In this document: positions 34,039 through 43,375 of the stretch, in pieces
How positions within the stretch are numbered: position 1 is the first letter of the stretch
Layout of the letters: each line of letters starts with the position of its first letter
Source: Guptibacillus hwajinpoensis
GTDB taxonomy: Bacteria; Bacillota; Bacilli; Bacillales; Guptibacillaceae
Direction: 5' to 3'
Length of the DNA stretch: 64,000 bases
NCBI RefSeq assembly: GCF_005144865.1
Contig: NZ_SWFM01000001.1
Coordinates: forward strand, 992,001-1,056,000
Translations under genes and position numbers: made by a program
The notes under the pieces: model-generated
Told to the model about the DNA's origin: nothing
What the model saw: the letters and a program-made list of their open reading frames with translations, nothing else
Database searches by the model: none

Positions 34039-35220
34039 ATGTCAAAACAAATCGTTATCCTAGGCGGAGGTTATGGTGGGCTTCTTGCTGCTTTATCCGT
34101 ACGTCAATACTTAGGTGAATCAGAAGCAAACGTTACATTGATTAACAAAACACCAACACACCAAATCATTACAGAACTGCATCGTCTTGCAGCAGGAAAC
34201 ATCACAGAAGAAGCTGCTGCCCTTCCATTAGAAAAGTTGTTAAAAGGGTATGACATTAACCTCAAAATCGCTACCGTTGATTCATTCTCTGTTGACAACA
34301 AAGAAGTGAAGCTCGGAGACGGCTCAACTCTTTCTTACGATGCACTTGTTGTTGCACTAGGTAGTAAAACAGCTTACTTCGGTATCCCTGGACTTGAAGA
34401 GCACAGCATGGTATTGAAGTCAGCTGAAGATGCAAACAAAATCCGTACGCATGTAGAAGAATGCATCAAGAGATTCGCTGAAACAGGAGACGAAGCAGAC
34501 GCAACGATCCTAATCGGCGGTGGCGGTCTTACAGGTACGGAACTTGTCGGTGAACTGGCTGATGAACTACCGAAGATGACACGCAAATACGGCGTTGACC
34601 GCGATAAGATCAAGTTAATGCTTGTTGAAGCAATGCCGAAAATCCTTCCTATGCTTCCGGATGAATTGATTAACCGTGCAATGACAAGCCTTGAGAAACG
34701 TGGCGTAACATTCTTAACAGATCTTCCTGTTACAAACGTAGATGGCAACGTTATTGAGCTTAAAGACGGCCAGAAAATCGTAGCAAACACGTTCGTATGG
34801 ACAGGTGGCGTACAAGGTAATCCATTGGTTGCTGAATCCGGTATCGAAGTGAACCGTGGCCGTGCAACAGTGAACAACTACCTTCAATCCACTTCTCATG
34901 AAGATGTCTTCGTTGTAGGTGATAGCGCCGTTTACTTCAAACCAGGTGATGAGCGTCCACAACCACCAACCGCTCAAATCGCTTGGCAGATGGGTGAGCT
35001 AGTTGGTTATAACCTCTTTGCTTACCTTAAGAACAAGGACTATCAAGACTTTACTCCTGTTAACTCAGGTACACTTGCAAGCCTTGGCCGTAAAGACGCT
35101 GTGGCATCAATCGGTGAGAACGCAACATCTCTTAAAGGGCTACCAGCTTCCGTTATGAAAGAAGCAAGTAGTGTTCGTTACCTCTCTCATATTAAAGGTC
35201 TCTTCGCTCTAGCTTATTAA
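34039..35220 (+). CDS. ndh: NADH dehydrogenase, type II (Ndh)
   Basis: Single-subunit, non-proton-pumping NADH:menaquinone oxidoreductase on the cytoplasmic membrane face. FAD-binding GGGYGGLLAAL (about 8-18), NADH-binding ILIGGGGLTGTELVGELAD (about 155-173) and the FAD/quinone-side VFVVGDSAVY (about 291-300) are all present. Ends near LSHIKGLFALAY, a membrane-binding amphipathic tail. Second gene of the yjlC-ndh operon; GGAGG lies 8 bases upstream. The 393 residues match the family length. Confidence 0.93.
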   Translation: MSKQIVILGGGYGGLLAALSVRQYLGESEANVTLINKTPTHQIITELHRLAAGNITEEAAALPLEKLLKGYDINLKIATVDSFSVDNKEVKLGDGSTLSYDALVVALGSKTAYFGIPGLEEHSMVLKSAEDANKIRTHVEECIKRFAETGDEADATILIGGGGLTGTELVGELADELPKMTRKYGVDRDKIKLMLVEAMPKILPMLPDELINRAMTSLEKRGVTFLTDLPVTNVDGNVIELKDGQKIVANTFVWTGGVQGNPLVAESGIEVNRGRATVNNYLQSTSHEDVFVVGDSAVYFKPGDERPQPPTAQIAWQMGELVGYNLFAYLKNKDYQDFTPVNSGTLASLGRKDAVASIGENATSLKGLPASVMKEASSVRYLSHIKGLFALAY

Positions 35221-35234
35221 GAGCTGAATCAGAA

Positions 35235-35265
35235 AAAGCGGGTGGTGCCTGTCACCACCCGCTTT
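35235..35265 (+). repeat. Second-family palindrome GGTGCCTGTCACC, terminator of ndh
   Basis: Arms AAAGCGGGTGGTG and CACCACCCGCTTT around CCTGT, 14 bases after the ndh stop. It is followed by ATGTAGCTATTTGTCGAATC, which is related to the 3' flank of other copies of this family. Confidence 0.85.
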
Positions 35266-35353
35266 ATGTAGCTATTTGTCGAATCTTCGCTCTTTCATCA
35301 ATTGCGTATAATAATCCCGCTTTGAGCCACCATAACGAGTAGGGGTGATTGAT

Positions 35354-35530
35354 ATGAAATTGAATAAGAAAAAGTTCGCTAATCAACCAACGATGATGAA
35401 GAAATCGTATGTAAATGAATACGACCTCGGCGTTGATCAAGACGAACAGGCTATGAATGGTGAATACGGGATGTTAGAAACGGAGCAGGAAGATCGACTG
35501 CCCGATTCCAATCCTAAACGGAAACAATAA
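35354..35530 (+). CDS. Small acidic hypothetical protein
   Basis: 58 residues, Lys/Asn-rich at the start (MKLNKKKFANQPTMMKKSYV) and Asp/Glu-rich later (GVDQDEQAMNGEYGMLETEQ). AGGGGTGATT lies 6 bases before ATG 35354. It has no recognised domain; the size and charge pattern suggest a small cytosolic or spore protein. It is a single gene with its own terminator. Confidence 0.65.
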   Translation: MKLNKKKFANQPTMMKKSYVNEYDLGVDQDEQAMNGEYGMLETEQEDRLPDSNPKRKQ

Positions 35531-35535
35531 TTAAT

Positions 35536-35558
35536 AGGCATAGCACCAAGCTATGCCT
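35536..35558. terminator. Bidirectional terminator
   Basis: AGGCATAGC/GCTATGCCT with a 5-base loop between the small acidic gene (plus) and the DUF2785 gene (minus). Confidence 0.75.
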
Positions 35559-36394
35559 TATCCATAGAATTTCTTCGTCCATTTCTTCACCACGTTCTCG
35601 ACTGTCCCTCTCGTTTCCACACAGCAGTCCCGAAACAATAGTCGGAAATAACAGCTCTTCAAGAAATGCATGACATTTCCTTTCGTATGAAAGAACGGCA
35701 CACTATACCCTTCGTTATTAAAGAGCAACTCAAGCTCGTCCTCAATCCCAACAATCCACGATACTAGAACAGCATCACTGACACCCCGGTCAAGAAGCGC
35801 TTCCAACGCTAACAAAAGCCGCTCATCCTCATCATCGACATACACACCTTCTTTAAACAAACAAAGGTGAATCGTCTCTAAACACTGAGCAACCCGCTCT
35901 TCACCGAAATTCCTATGCTTAATTGCTTCAGCAAACGCATCAGCACCATGTGCAATGCTATGCGCCCAGCCCTTCTCTTCTACATACCCTCTTATATCCT
36001 GCTCTTCCTGCAAATACCGAACACAACGATCAATGGCTTTGGTTGCTTCACCATCTGATAGAAAAGAAACCTCTCGATCCTTCTCTAATAGAAGCGCAAC
36101 AACCAGAATTGAGAATGAACGCGTGAAAACAGCATCCGTCCCCTTTTCACCAATCCTATAGAATACGTGTTGATTATCCAAACAAGCCGTCATAACAAAA
36201 TTCATCTGCTCCACTGTTAAATAATCCTTCATCACAAGCTCTGCAAACGTTCCAAAAATAAGTTCATCCCTGAGCTCTGGATCCGTGGACCCGATCTCAT
36301 TCAGCATGCTCTCCAACAGAAGATCCAAATCAACTTGTTTCACTTGATCAGGGTATTCAAAGTTCAACTGCTTCAATTCCGTTTTAAGTTCCAT
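35558..36394 (-). CDS. DUF2785 family protein
   Basis: The all-helical 278-residue protein contains EKGWAHSIAHGADAFAEAI, the DUF2785 hallmark with two histidines, and an acidic DDEDERLLLALEAL helix. No enzymatic residues other than the conserved HS-x-x-H pattern stand out. GAGGAGG lies 6 bases before ATG 36394, which is preferred over 36436. Function unknown. Confidence 0.82.
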   Translation of the reverse strand: MELKTELKQLNFEYPDQVKQVDLDLLLESMLNEIGSTDPELRDELIFGTFAELVMKDYLTVEQMNFVMTACLDNQHVFYRIGEKGTDAVFTRSFSILVVALLLEKDREVSFLSDGEATKAIDRCVRYLQEEQDIRGYVEEKGWAHSIAHGADAFAEAIKHRNFGEERVAQCLETIHLCLFKEGVYVDDEDERLLLALEALLDRGVSDAVLVSWIVGIEDELELLFNNEGYSVPFFHTKGNVMHFLKSCYFRLLFRDCCVETRGTVENVVKKWTKKFYG

Positions 36395-36445
36395 AACCTC
36401 TCCTCCTCGAAAAGCACCTCTTCCATAGTTTAACAAATAATAAGC

Positions 36446-36473
36446 AAGGGGTCAGACACATGCCTGACCCCTT
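36446..36473. repeat. Palindromic repeat between DUF2785 and comK
   Basis: Arms AAGGGGTCAG and CTGACCCCTT flank ACACATGC; lies 10 bases after the comK stop codon and may act as its terminator. Confidence 0.8.
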
Positions 36474-36483
36474 CCCTAACTCA

Positions 36484-36966
36484 TCAACAATAAACCGGAT
36501 TGTTCGAATAGTGACTAATCCATCGTCCCATCCGCTCCATCTGCTTCTGCAGTCGTCCTAGAGACACAGGAACCACCAATTCAAATCCATCTAGAAAAAG
36601 GATCTTCGATGAACTCTTCGAAAGCGCCGTCATCTCTTTCACATGCTGATAGAAAATCCAACAGCAATCCAAACGCTCTGGGGACTCTGTTGGAAAAACC
36701 GAAATCGAGTCCCAATTCGAGACAATAATCGGCGTTTGCTGCTCATACCGTAAATGATAGATAACAGCTTTTCTCCGACCTTCATATGTCATACCTGCCT
36801 CAAGACATGCAATCCGAATCAATTCAACCGGCGTTTTCGACGATAAATAGATGCCATTACGATCATAGATCCGAGAGCTATAGCCAATCTCTTTCGCAAG
36901 CTCAATCGCCTTCGTTGTTTTGCTGATCTCGTAATCTTCCATTATCTCAGTATTATATTCTCTCAT
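36484..36966 (-). CDS. comK: ComK-family competence transcription factor
   Basis: The 160-residue protein matches ComK over its length: EGRRKAVIYHLRYEQQTPII, VSNWDSISVFPTESPER and the FYQHVKEM block correspond to B. subtilis GRKAGTYEVTKISHKPPIMV, LFPTLSSTRPQCGW and HVHVKEF. ComK binds AT-boxes to turn on DNA uptake genes. It lacks the last ~30 residues of the B. subtilis form, the part involved in degradation control, so regulation may differ. GGAAGGG lies 9 bases before ATG 36966; the 60-residue upstream extension of the open frame is not supported. Bacilli often have two comK paralogues. Confidence 0.82.
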   Translation of the reverse strand: MREYNTEIMEDYEISKTTKAIELAKEIGYSSRIYDRNGIYLSSKTPVELIRIACLEAGMTYEGRRKAVIYHLRYEQQTPIIVSNWDSISVFPTESPERLDCCWIFYQHVKEMTALSKSSSKILFLDGFELVVPVSLGRLQKQMERMGRWISHYSNNPVYC

Positions 36967-37025
36967 CCTTAGTATCCCTTCCGCTCTAATGTTAGATGAA
37001 TTGTCACTTATTACCTTCCTTAAGG

Positions 37026-37054
37026 TTTCCCTTTCACACGTAAAACGGTATACT
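37026..37054 (+). promoter_or_regulatory. Weak promoter for the short transcript opposite comK
   Basis: -10 TATACT at 37049-37054 with a poor -35 (TTTCCC) 17 bases upstream. It would start transcription near 37061, just ahead of two hairpins. Confidence 0.35.
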
Positions 37055-37059
37055 AAGTG

Positions 37060-37131
37060 TAAAGTTGGTTTCCATGCCAACAACGACCCCAGAATGAGTC
37101 TGCCACGACTAGACATTCTGGGGTTTTTAGT
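37060..37131 (+). ncRNA. Candidate small RNA with two hairpins and terminator, divergent from comK
   Basis: A strong, strand-specific intrinsic terminator lies at 37089-37127: CCCCAGAATG/CATTCTGGGG with TTTTT on the plus strand only. A smaller hairpin GTTGG/CCAAC is at 37064-37081. There is no plus-strand gene before the terminator for at least 1 kb. The short segment between a TATACT box and the terminator is therefore a candidate RNA of about 70 bases. It overlaps the comK leader on the other strand. No match to a known RNA family is claimed. Confidence 0.4.
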
Positions 37132-37766
37132 TATGCCGTTCAATAACGATTCACCACCCTATCCTTCAATTAACTTCCTTTTCTGCTAGTCTGGATGACC
37201 TAGTGGCCTTTTCCCCTTCTCCCACAATCCAGTTAGATCCTACTAGTAATTTCCATCCTACTTCTGATTATAGTTAATTATTTGAAATTTATAAATACTT
37301 TTTTAGTATGATTTTCTCACTTTATTTTTCTTTTTCATTTCCTATTCTGAAGGGGTTAGGAGCTATTGATTTTCGGTATAAAAGTTGTATAATATAATGT
37401 ATTTTTTATCCATTAAAATTATTTCATACAGGAAAAGGCAGTGCAAATCAAACCCGTGCTTGGATTGTAACCACAAGGTTTACGCTATGTCTTTCAGCGT
37501 TATCAGTGCTTGCAGCTTTCTTATCTAAATCGATTCAAAATACTTTTTATCAAGAAACATTACGATACAGTGAAAAGAATGCTGAGCTGATTTCAACCTT
37601 CCATAGAAGGAAAGGTATTCCAAAAAGAAATAACCCATATCAAAAAAACATTCTATTGCATGAGAAATATATTTACTCAAAAGCACTTTACTTAACCTAC
37701 ATAACCTTACCAATATTTGCTATAATTTTCACAGAAAATGAAATGAAATGAAATGTGGTGAACGTG
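37132..37766 (+). other. Long leader of the bceRSAB-like operon
   Basis: AT-rich 640-base stretch. An SigA-type promoter (TTGATT-16-TATAAT) lies at 37366-37393. Downstream, a frame from about 37440 to 37751 reads WIVTTRFTLCLSALSVLAAF and continues through NTFYQETLRYSEKNAELIS to IFAIIFTENEMK, but lacks a clear start and ribosome binding site. It could be a small membrane protein or decayed sequence. Confidence 0.4.
37366..37393 (+). promoter_or_regulatory. SigA-type promoter for bceRS-like genes
   Basis: -35 TTGATT (37366-37371), 16-base spacer, -10 TATAAT (37388-37393). It is the best-matching promoter between comK and the response regulator gene. Confidence 0.6.
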
Positions 37767-38450
37767 GTGTTTAAAATTCTATTGATTGAAGATGATATAT
37801 CGCTCTTTCAAGAAATCAAGGATCGACTTGAGCATTGGTCATACAAAGTCTATGGCATAAGCGATTTTAGTCAGGTGATGCAAGAATTTGCCTTAGTTAA
37901 ACCTGATCTCACAATTATTGATATTCAACTCCCAAAGTTTGATGGCTTTCACTGGTGCAGAATGATTCGCGATCATTCAAACGTCCCGATCGTCTTCCTC
38001 TCCTCACGTGATCATCCTACTGACATGGTCATGTCGATGAACCTTGGGGCGGACGATTTTGTGCAAAAACCGTTTCATTTTGACGTACTAATTGCCAAAA
38101 TCCAAGCGATTCTTCGCCGTGTCTATCATTACAGTTCAGAGGCAAGTGAGCTGAAAACATGGCTGGATGCAACAATTGATAGAGAAAGGAACCGGGTTAC
38201 GAATGAGATAGGCGCAATTGAACTTACGAAGAATGAAATCATCATTCTTGGGATGTTAATTGAACGAAAAAATAAAGTTGTCACCCGGGATGAACTTATC
38301 AATCGTCTCTGGGACGACCAGCGTTTTGTTAGCGATAACACCTTAACAGTGAACGTAAACCGTCTTCGGAAAAAGCTTGCTGAAATCGCACTTGGTGAGG
38401 CAATTCAAACAAAAGTTGGTCAGGGCTATATGGCTTTGGAGAAACTATGA
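37767..38450 (+). CDS. bceR: Response regulator BceR-like
   Basis: OmpR-family regulator of 227 residues: receiver domain with phospho-acceptor Asp52 in IIDIQLPKFDG and winged-helix C-terminus (SDNTLTVNVNRLRKKLAEIA). FKILLIEDDISLFQEIKDRL closely matches the BceR N-terminus, which supports GTG 37767 as start (frame opens at 37755). Co-transcribed with the kinase (ATGA overlap). BceR-type systems sense bacitracin-like antibiotics through the partner ABC transporter. Confidence 0.9.
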   Translation: MFKILLIEDDISLFQEIKDRLEHWSYKVYGISDFSQVMQEFALVKPDLTIIDIQLPKFDGFHWCRMIRDHSNVPIVFLSSRDHPTDMVMSMNLGADDFVQKPFHFDVLIAKIQAILRRVYHYSSEASELKTWLDATIDRERNRVTNEIGAIELTKNEIIILGMLIERKNKVVTRDELINRLWDDQRFVSDNTLTVNVNRLRKKLAEIALGEAIQTKVGQGYMALEKL

Positions 38451-39451
38451 TCCGGAGGTTCCTGAAAGAACGTCGTAGCTGGATCGGATTTGTGCTTGTC
38501 ACGGAATTCATCTTTCTTTTAATAACATTTGTTGATCCGACTATCCCTCTTCCCTCTGCCATGTATGCTGTATTTTTATCCCTAATTCTGTTCGTACTGT
38601 TTCTTTTACTACGTTATGTGAAAGAAACAAAATTCTATAAAGGTCTTGAAGATCGAGAAAACAACTTTGATTTCACGAGTATGCCGGATGGCACAAGCCC
38701 TTTTGAAAAAGTGGTTGAGCACGTTACAACGGATCAAATGGAACAGCTTAAAGAAGAAACCAATCGAATGAGACAACAGCTTGAAGTGGAAAAGGACGAC
38801 CTCGTATCCTGGATTCATGAAGTGAAAACGCCACTTACTGCACTTCATTTGCTAATCGATCGCGTTCAGGATCGTGAGTTAAACGAGCAGCTTACATACG
38901 AATGGCTTCGCATTCACTTTCTGCTTGATCAGCAGCTCCATCAAAAGCGCATGCCAGCCATTGAAAATGACCTTTACATTGATTTTGTTGATCTTAAGGA
39001 AATTCTATTCAATGAAATCTCTCCGCTTCGCACTTGGTGCAAACAGCGGAGGATCGGTTTTGATCTTGATTTGGGTGTAACTGAGATACTAAGCGACGCC
39101 AAGTGGCTTTCTTTTATGCTACGACAACTGCTGACGAATGCTGTTAAATACAGTGAAAACAATGATATTCGGATCACAAGCGGTTTGAATGGAAATAAAC
39201 CTTTTCTCACCATCCAAGACTGGGGACGAGGGATTGAAAAACGGGATCTATCACGAATTTTTGAGAAAGGCTTCACGTCTACTGCTAACCATACTGATGC
39301 AGTCGCAACAGGAATGGGACTCTATCTAACAAAAAGAGTGGCAAACTATCTTATGGTTTTGATTGATGTAGAGTCTGAGCCCGGTAACGGTACAACCTTT
39401 ACATTAACTTTTCCTGAACTAAATGATTTTGAGCATATACGGGGCATGTGA
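38447..39451 (+). CDS. bceS: Intramembrane-sensing histidine kinase BceS-like
   Basis: The 334-residue kinase has two N-terminal membrane helices with almost no outer loop (about 13-31 and 38-58), the hallmark of intramembrane-sensing kinases that read the transporter. The phospho-acceptor is His124 in WIHEVKTPLTALHL; N-box LTNAVKYSENN and G-box GIEKRDLSRIFEKGF and GMGLYLTK follow. Overlaps the regulator stop codon by four bases. The BceR box for the transporter genes overlaps this gene's stop codon. Confidence 0.92.
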   Translation: MIRRFLKERRSWIGFVLVTEFIFLLITFVDPTIPLPSAMYAVFLSLILFVLFLLLRYVKETKFYKGLEDRENNFDFTSMPDGTSPFEKVVEHVTTDQMEQLKEETNRMRQQLEVEKDDLVSWIHEVKTPLTALHLLIDRVQDRELNEQLTYEWLRIHFLLDQQLHQKRMPAIENDLYIDFVDLKEILFNEISPLRTWCKQRRIGFDLDLGVTEILSDAKWLSFMLRQLLTNAVKYSENNDIRITSGLNGNKPFLTIQDWGRGIEKRDLSRIFEKGFTSTANHTDAVATGMGLYLTKRVANYLMVLIDVESEPGNGTTFTLTFPELNDFEHIRGM

Positions 39452-39463
39452 CAACAATGTCAC
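39448..39463 (+). promoter_or_regulatory. BceR-box-like operator upstream of bceA
   Basis: GTGACA-ACAA-TGTCAC, a perfect inverted repeat fitting the TNACA-N4-TGTNA pattern described for BceR-type regulators. It overlaps the kinase stop codon and lies about 53 bases before the TATAAT -10 box (39516-39521), whose -35 region (AGGAAA) is poor, as expected of an activator-dependent promoter. Confidence 0.65.
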
Positions 39464-39515
39464 TTGCTCCGCTTTATTGTTCGGCGAATCGCAGGAAACG
39501 TCTGAACGCCCTCTC

Positions 39516-39521
39516 TATAAT
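39516..39521 (+). promoter_or_regulatory. -10 box of inducible bceAB promoter
   Basis: Consensus TATAAT without a good -35 element 17 bases upstream; 32 bases before the bceA start codon. Confidence 0.55.
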
Positions 39522-39553
39522 GAAACTATCACCAACACAATGGAGGGAACGGT

Positions 39554-40315
39554 ATGAACGTACTTGAGGCAAGTAAAATTCAAAAAAGCTATGGGAATAA
39601 ATTCATGAAACAAGATGTCCTGATGGGAATCGATGTTTCGATTGAACGAGGCGAGTTTATCAGCATCATGGGTGCGTCAGGATCCGGAAAGACCACGTTA
39701 CTAAACGTACTATCATCGATCGATCGTGTTAGTGGCGGATCCATTAAAATTGATGGACAGGAAATGACAAAGAAGAGGGAAAAACAGCTTGCCGAATTTC
39801 GAAAACGGCACCTCGGCTTCATTTTCCAAGAATACAACCTTCTTGATACATTAACCGTGAAAGAAAACATTCTACTACCACTCTCGATTGCGAAAGTATC
39901 AAAGGAAGAAGCCATCATGGCATTCGACTCACTCGCCGAAGAACTCGGAATAGATGAGATCCAGAACAAATATCCAAACGAAATTTCTGGAGGACAAAAA
40001 CAACGAACATCCGCAGCACGTGCATTTATTCATAATCCAAGCATCATTTTCGCAGACGAGCCTACAGGAGCGCTTGATTCAAAATCGGCTTCTAATCTCC
40101 TTAACAAGCTAAGCGATTTGAATGCGAGACGTAAGGCCACCATTGCTATGGTCACACATGATCCCGTTGCAGCGAGTTACAGTGGCCGTGTTATTTTCAT
40201 TAAAGATGGACGTATCTATACTCAGCTTAATAAAGGAACGGAGTCACGCCAATCGTTTTTAAAAGACATCATGAAAACACAAGGCGTACTTGGTGGTGTT
40301 CAGTATGAGCATTAA
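39554..40315 (+). CDS. bceA: ABC transporter ATPase BceA-like
   Basis: MacB/LolD-type ATPase of 253 residues: Walker A GASGSGKT (40-47), Q-loop [10 protein letters not shown], signature SGGQKQR (145-151), Walker B IIFADEP (164-170) and H-loop THDP. Powers removal of peptide antibiotics from their lipid targets and signals to the kinase. GGAGGG lies 8 bases upstream of the ATG, and 11 bases overlap the permease gene. Confidence 0.93.
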   Translation: MNVLEASKIQKSYGNKFMKQDVLMGIDVSIERGEFISIMGASGSGKTTLLNVLSSIDRVSGGSIKIDGQEMTKKREKQLAEFRKRHLGFIFQEYNLLDTLTVKENILLPLSIAKVSKEEAIMAFDSLAEELGIDEIQNKYPNEISGGQKQRTSAARAFIHNPSIIFADEPTGALDSKSASNLLNKLSDLNARRKATIAMVTHDPVAASYSGRVIFIKDGRIYTQLNKGTESRQSFLKDIMKTQGVLGGVQYEH

Positions 40316-42251
40316 TCAGATGATTCTAAGGAACATGAGAAAGAATTTGAAGAACTACTACCTTTATGTCTTCGCTCTCGTTTTCAGTGTCGGTCTCTAT
40401 TTTTCCTTTGTCACTCTCCAGTATGATCCTGGAGTAGATAATGTAGAGACGTCAGCGAAGATGGCAGCAGCGATTCGAACAGCTGCCATTATGCTTGTGG
40501 TGATCGTAACGGTGTTCCTTGTCTATGCCAACAGCATTTTCATTAAGCGTCGAGGTAAAGAAATCGGACTTTTTCAATTGATCGGCATGACAAAGGGGCG
40601 TATCTTCCGCGTACTCACGATTGAAAATCTTATAATATATATTAGCTCGATGCTAATTGGTATTTTCGTAGGCTTTTCTTTTTCGAAGTTGATTCAAATG
40701 GTCCTTTTTAAGACAACTGGGATAACAGAGGTTGCAAGCCTGAACTTTTCAGCAGCTGCGTTACTGCAAACAGTTATTGTCTTCTTCGTAATCTTTGGAG
40801 TCATCATGCTAACGAACTGGATCTTCATCAAAGGACAAAGCATTTTATCCCTTTTCCGAGCTACATCTAAGACAGAGGGGCAAATCAGAAACATATCGAT
40901 CCTTGAAATCATTATGGGATTGCTTGGTTTAGTGCTAATCATTGCAGGCTACTATGTATCTAGCAAGCTATTCGATGGGGATTTTTCAGTTATGAATGAA
41001 CTCCTCTTTGCAATGGCCTTTATCCTTGGCGCTGTAATTCTTGGGACTTACCTTTTCTACAAAGGATCGATTCGATTCGTAGCCAACCTGCTTCGAAAAC
41101 GAAAAAAAGGCTATTTAAACATTAATGACGTTATGTCCCTGTCCTCTATCATGTTTCGGATGAAATCAAATTCGCTTTTGTTAACCATTATTACGACTGT
41201 TTCAGCACTTGCGATTGGACTTTCTTCCTTAAGTTATATTTCGTATTACTCAGCTGAAAAAACTTCTAAACAAAACATTCCGGATCACTTTTCACTAGCT
41301 GATGAGCAAAATGCCAAGCAGTTTGAACAGGAGCTTAAAGAAAGTGGTTTTGATTTCTATCAAAAGGAGTTTAAAGTTCTTCAGGCAAATGTCGTAACAA
41401 AAGAGATTCTTGTTAAACAACAATCTGGCGCGGCATTTGATCCTTCCGAAATGGTCTTACCCATTATTAGTGATCAAGCGCTTAACGAAATGAATGCTGC
41501 TCCTGATGAAGCCATTTTTACCGGTTACAGCAAAGTTCTTGCATCCGTAATCAGTTTTGACAAAGAAGGTCTCATTCAAATTGAAGGTAAAGAAAAAGTG
41601 ATTGACCAAGATTATCTAGGACTCGAAAATGACTATATCTTGCCATATTCTTACTCAGATGGTGGACTGCCTACGGTTGTAGTTGACCAAACTACCTTTG
41701 CCTCTCTTCAAGAAGATATTGATGAAGAAGTACAAGATGAACCTTTAACGTATTTTGGATTTAACCTTGAGGATCCTTCGAATTTATCTGAAGCAACTGA
41801 TCTGTTTCAGTCACTCTCGTATAATGATGACGAAGGTAGAAGCTCTCAGTACGAAGCATTTCTACAGCAGAAAGAAAACATGGGACTAGTTATGTTTATA
41901 GTAGGTTTCCTTGGCCTGACATTCCTCATTACGTCTGGCTGTATCCTATACTTCAAACAAATGAATGAAAGTGAAGAAGAACGCCCCAATTATACGGTGC
42001 TTCGAAAGCTAGGTTTCACCGAAGCAGATCTTTCTCGCGGCGTTCGAGGCAAGCAGCTTGTGAACTTCGGCATCCCTCTTATCGTTGGTCTACTGCACGG
42101 CTACTTCGCCGTTCGTTCTGGCTGGTTCTTCTTCGGAACAGAGTTCTATACTCCTATGCTCATTGTCATGGGTATCTATACTATTCTCTATTCCATCTTT
42201 GGCGGACTATCAATCGTCTACTATAAGAAAGTGATTCGTGAAGCATTATAA
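40305..42251 (+). CDS. bceB: ABC transporter permease BceB-like (FtsX family)
   Basis: The 648-residue permease has ten predicted membrane helices. The large extracytoplasmic domain (about 310-525) between helices 7 and 8 is the family's antibiotic-sensing region. An FtsX-type loop, [20 protein letters not shown], follows helix 2, and a second, [20 protein letters not shown], lies near the C-terminus. The start at ATG 40305 uses GGTGGTG within the end of bceA. Two-gene transport unit typical of peptide-antibiotic detoxification modules. Confidence 0.92.
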   Translation: MSINQMILRNMRKNLKNYYLYVFALVFSVGLYFSFVTLQYDPGVDNVETSAKMAAAIRTAAIMLVVIVTVFLVYANSIFIKRRGKEIGLFQLIGMTKGRIFRVLTIENLIIYISSMLIGIFVGFSFSKLIQMVLFKTTGITEVASLNFSAAALLQTVIVFFVIFGVIMLTNWIFIKGQSILSLFRATSKTEGQIRNISILEIIMGLLGLVLIIAGYYVSSKLFDGDFSVMNELLFAMAFILGAVILGTYLFYKGSIRFVANLLRKRKKGYLNINDVMSLSSIMFRMKSNSLLLTIITTVSALAIGLSSLSYISYYSAEKTSKQNIPDHFSLADEQNAKQFEQELKESGFDFYQKEFKVLQANVVTKEILVKQQSGAAFDPSEMVLPIISDQALNEMNAAPDEAIFTGYSKVLASVISFDKEGLIQIEGKEKVIDQDYLGLENDYILPYSYSDGGLPTVVVDQTTFASLQEDIDEEVQDEPLTYFGFNLEDPSNLSEATDLFQSLSYNDDEGRSSQYEAFLQQKENMGLVMFIVGFLGLTFLITSGCILYFKQMNESEEERPNYTVLRKLGFTEADLSRGVRGKQLVNFGIPLIVGLLHGYFAVRSGWFFFGTEFYTPMLIVMGIYTILYSIFGGLSIVYYKKVIREAL

Positions 42252-42284
42252 AAACCGGGCGGTGCCTGTCACCGCCCGGTTTTT
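42251..42284 (+). repeat. Second-family palindrome GGTGCCTGTCACC, terminator of bceB
   Basis: Arms AAAACCGGGCGGT and ACCGCCCGGTTTT around GCCTGTC, beginning at the last base of the stop codon and followed by T. The outer arms differ from other copies (GGGCGGT for GGGTGGT) in a paired manner. Confidence 0.88.
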
Positions 42285-42356
42285 GTTGGAATTTGTCGAG
42301 GAAGTTTGCCAAGTTATTAACCAAGATACATACAATGAGCTTTTCACCTCAACTAG

Positions 42357-43157
42357 TTAATAAGATTTTAACCAAAGCCCTCTCGCCATTTCCTCTGATA
42401 TGTTAAACCTACCAATAAAGAAATCCTGCAGGCGGCCCTCTTCCCCGCCATCTACCCACTCGCGATAATACCGGATCAGCTTCTTGATATCGCTATTGCA
42501 ATATTCTTCAATTAATATGGCAACCGTCCTCGTGCTTCTCCAGTAATCGTAAAATGCAGCCGAATAAGCGAAGTTGTCTCCACCGCGGTAACCGGCTTCT
42601 CCGAATGCATCCAGCCCGTATTCACCATATTCTTCTTTGTAAGCCTCAATTAAGAGCAGCTCCACCTTCATCACTTTCTCATATCGTTCTTCTGACATAA
42701 GGAGTTTACGAGGTAAATAGAAGCAGATCCCTTCCTCAAACCACATGTCGTCCGCGTTCTCCTCATCCCAATCGTCAGATTCAGAATGGAAAAAGTCAGC
42801 ATGGTGGGTTAATTCATGCGCCACTAGCTCCGCCACATCTACCATTTGAAGGTTCTGGTAATAATCCTCTGCTTCTTTCACTCCATTTGTCGTTGATAAA
42901 TAAATCTCTTTCCACGTCTCCAAAAGTGGAGTGAGATGAATAAGATCTCTCGATGTATACGCTGGCAAAGGGATCGTGGAATATAGCTTTGTTGCTGATT
43001 CTAAATCGTGAAACACGATACCTCTAGGTGGCTCCTCAATTGAAGTGATTCTTTCCAAAGAAGCGCTATATGTATCAAGGAACTCTAAAAGCTGTAAACC
43101 ACTCTCTTCAATTTCTTCTGTCTTCGTTGTATCGGTGACAGATACTGCATAATTCAT
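42357..43157 (-). CDS. Putative zinc peptidase with HELTHH motif
   Basis: The 266-residue soluble protein contains H114-E115-L-T-H118-H119 and, 23 residues later, W-F-E-E-G (141-142), the spacing of gluzincin metallopeptidases such as the Aspzincin/M1-like clans. C-terminal helices follow. No signal peptide. Similar orphan zincins (YjjA/DUF-type) exist in Bacillus; the substrate is unknown. GAAGGAGG lies 6 bases before ATG 43157. Confidence 0.72.
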   Translation of the reverse strand: MNYAVSVTDTTKTEEIEESGLQLLEFLDTYSASLERITSIEEPPRGIVFHDLESATKLYSTIPLPAYTSRDLIHLTPLLETWKEIYLSTTNGVKEAEDYYQNLQMVDVAELVAHELTHHADFFHSESDDWDEENADDMWFEEGICFYLPRKLLMSEERYEKVMKVELLLIEAYKEEYGEYGLDAFGEAGYRGGDNFAYSAAFYDYWRSTRTVAILIEEYCNSDIKKLIRYYREWVDGGEEGRLQDFFIGRFNISEEMARGLWLKSY

Positions 43158-43281
43158 GTGAATCCTCCTTCGGGCTGACTGAACAACTGATTTAATCGAA
43201 AAATATAACACCATTTATTTCCTTATTTTTTCAGTAAACTAGTAAAAGGTCAATACTGTCCAACAAAAGAGCTAAGCCCAA

Positions 43282-43313
43282 AAAGGGGGTCAGGTACGTA
43301 CCTGACCCCCTTT
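43282..43313. repeat. Perfect palindromic repeat, GGTACGTACC subtype
   Basis: Arms AAAGGGGGTCAGGTAC and GTACCTGACCCCCTTT, fully self-complementary. It follows the end of the riboswitch-controlled gene. Confidence 0.88.
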
Positions 43314-43375
43314 CAATCACATCACACTCTCAATATAATTCCCATACCCTCGCACAATCTCTACACCCTGCCTCT

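Noticed and set aside
36989..37189. Plus-strand ORF opposite the comK leader
   Set aside because: It reads through the terminator hairpin and lacks a ribosome binding site; the region is better explained as a short RNA or leader.
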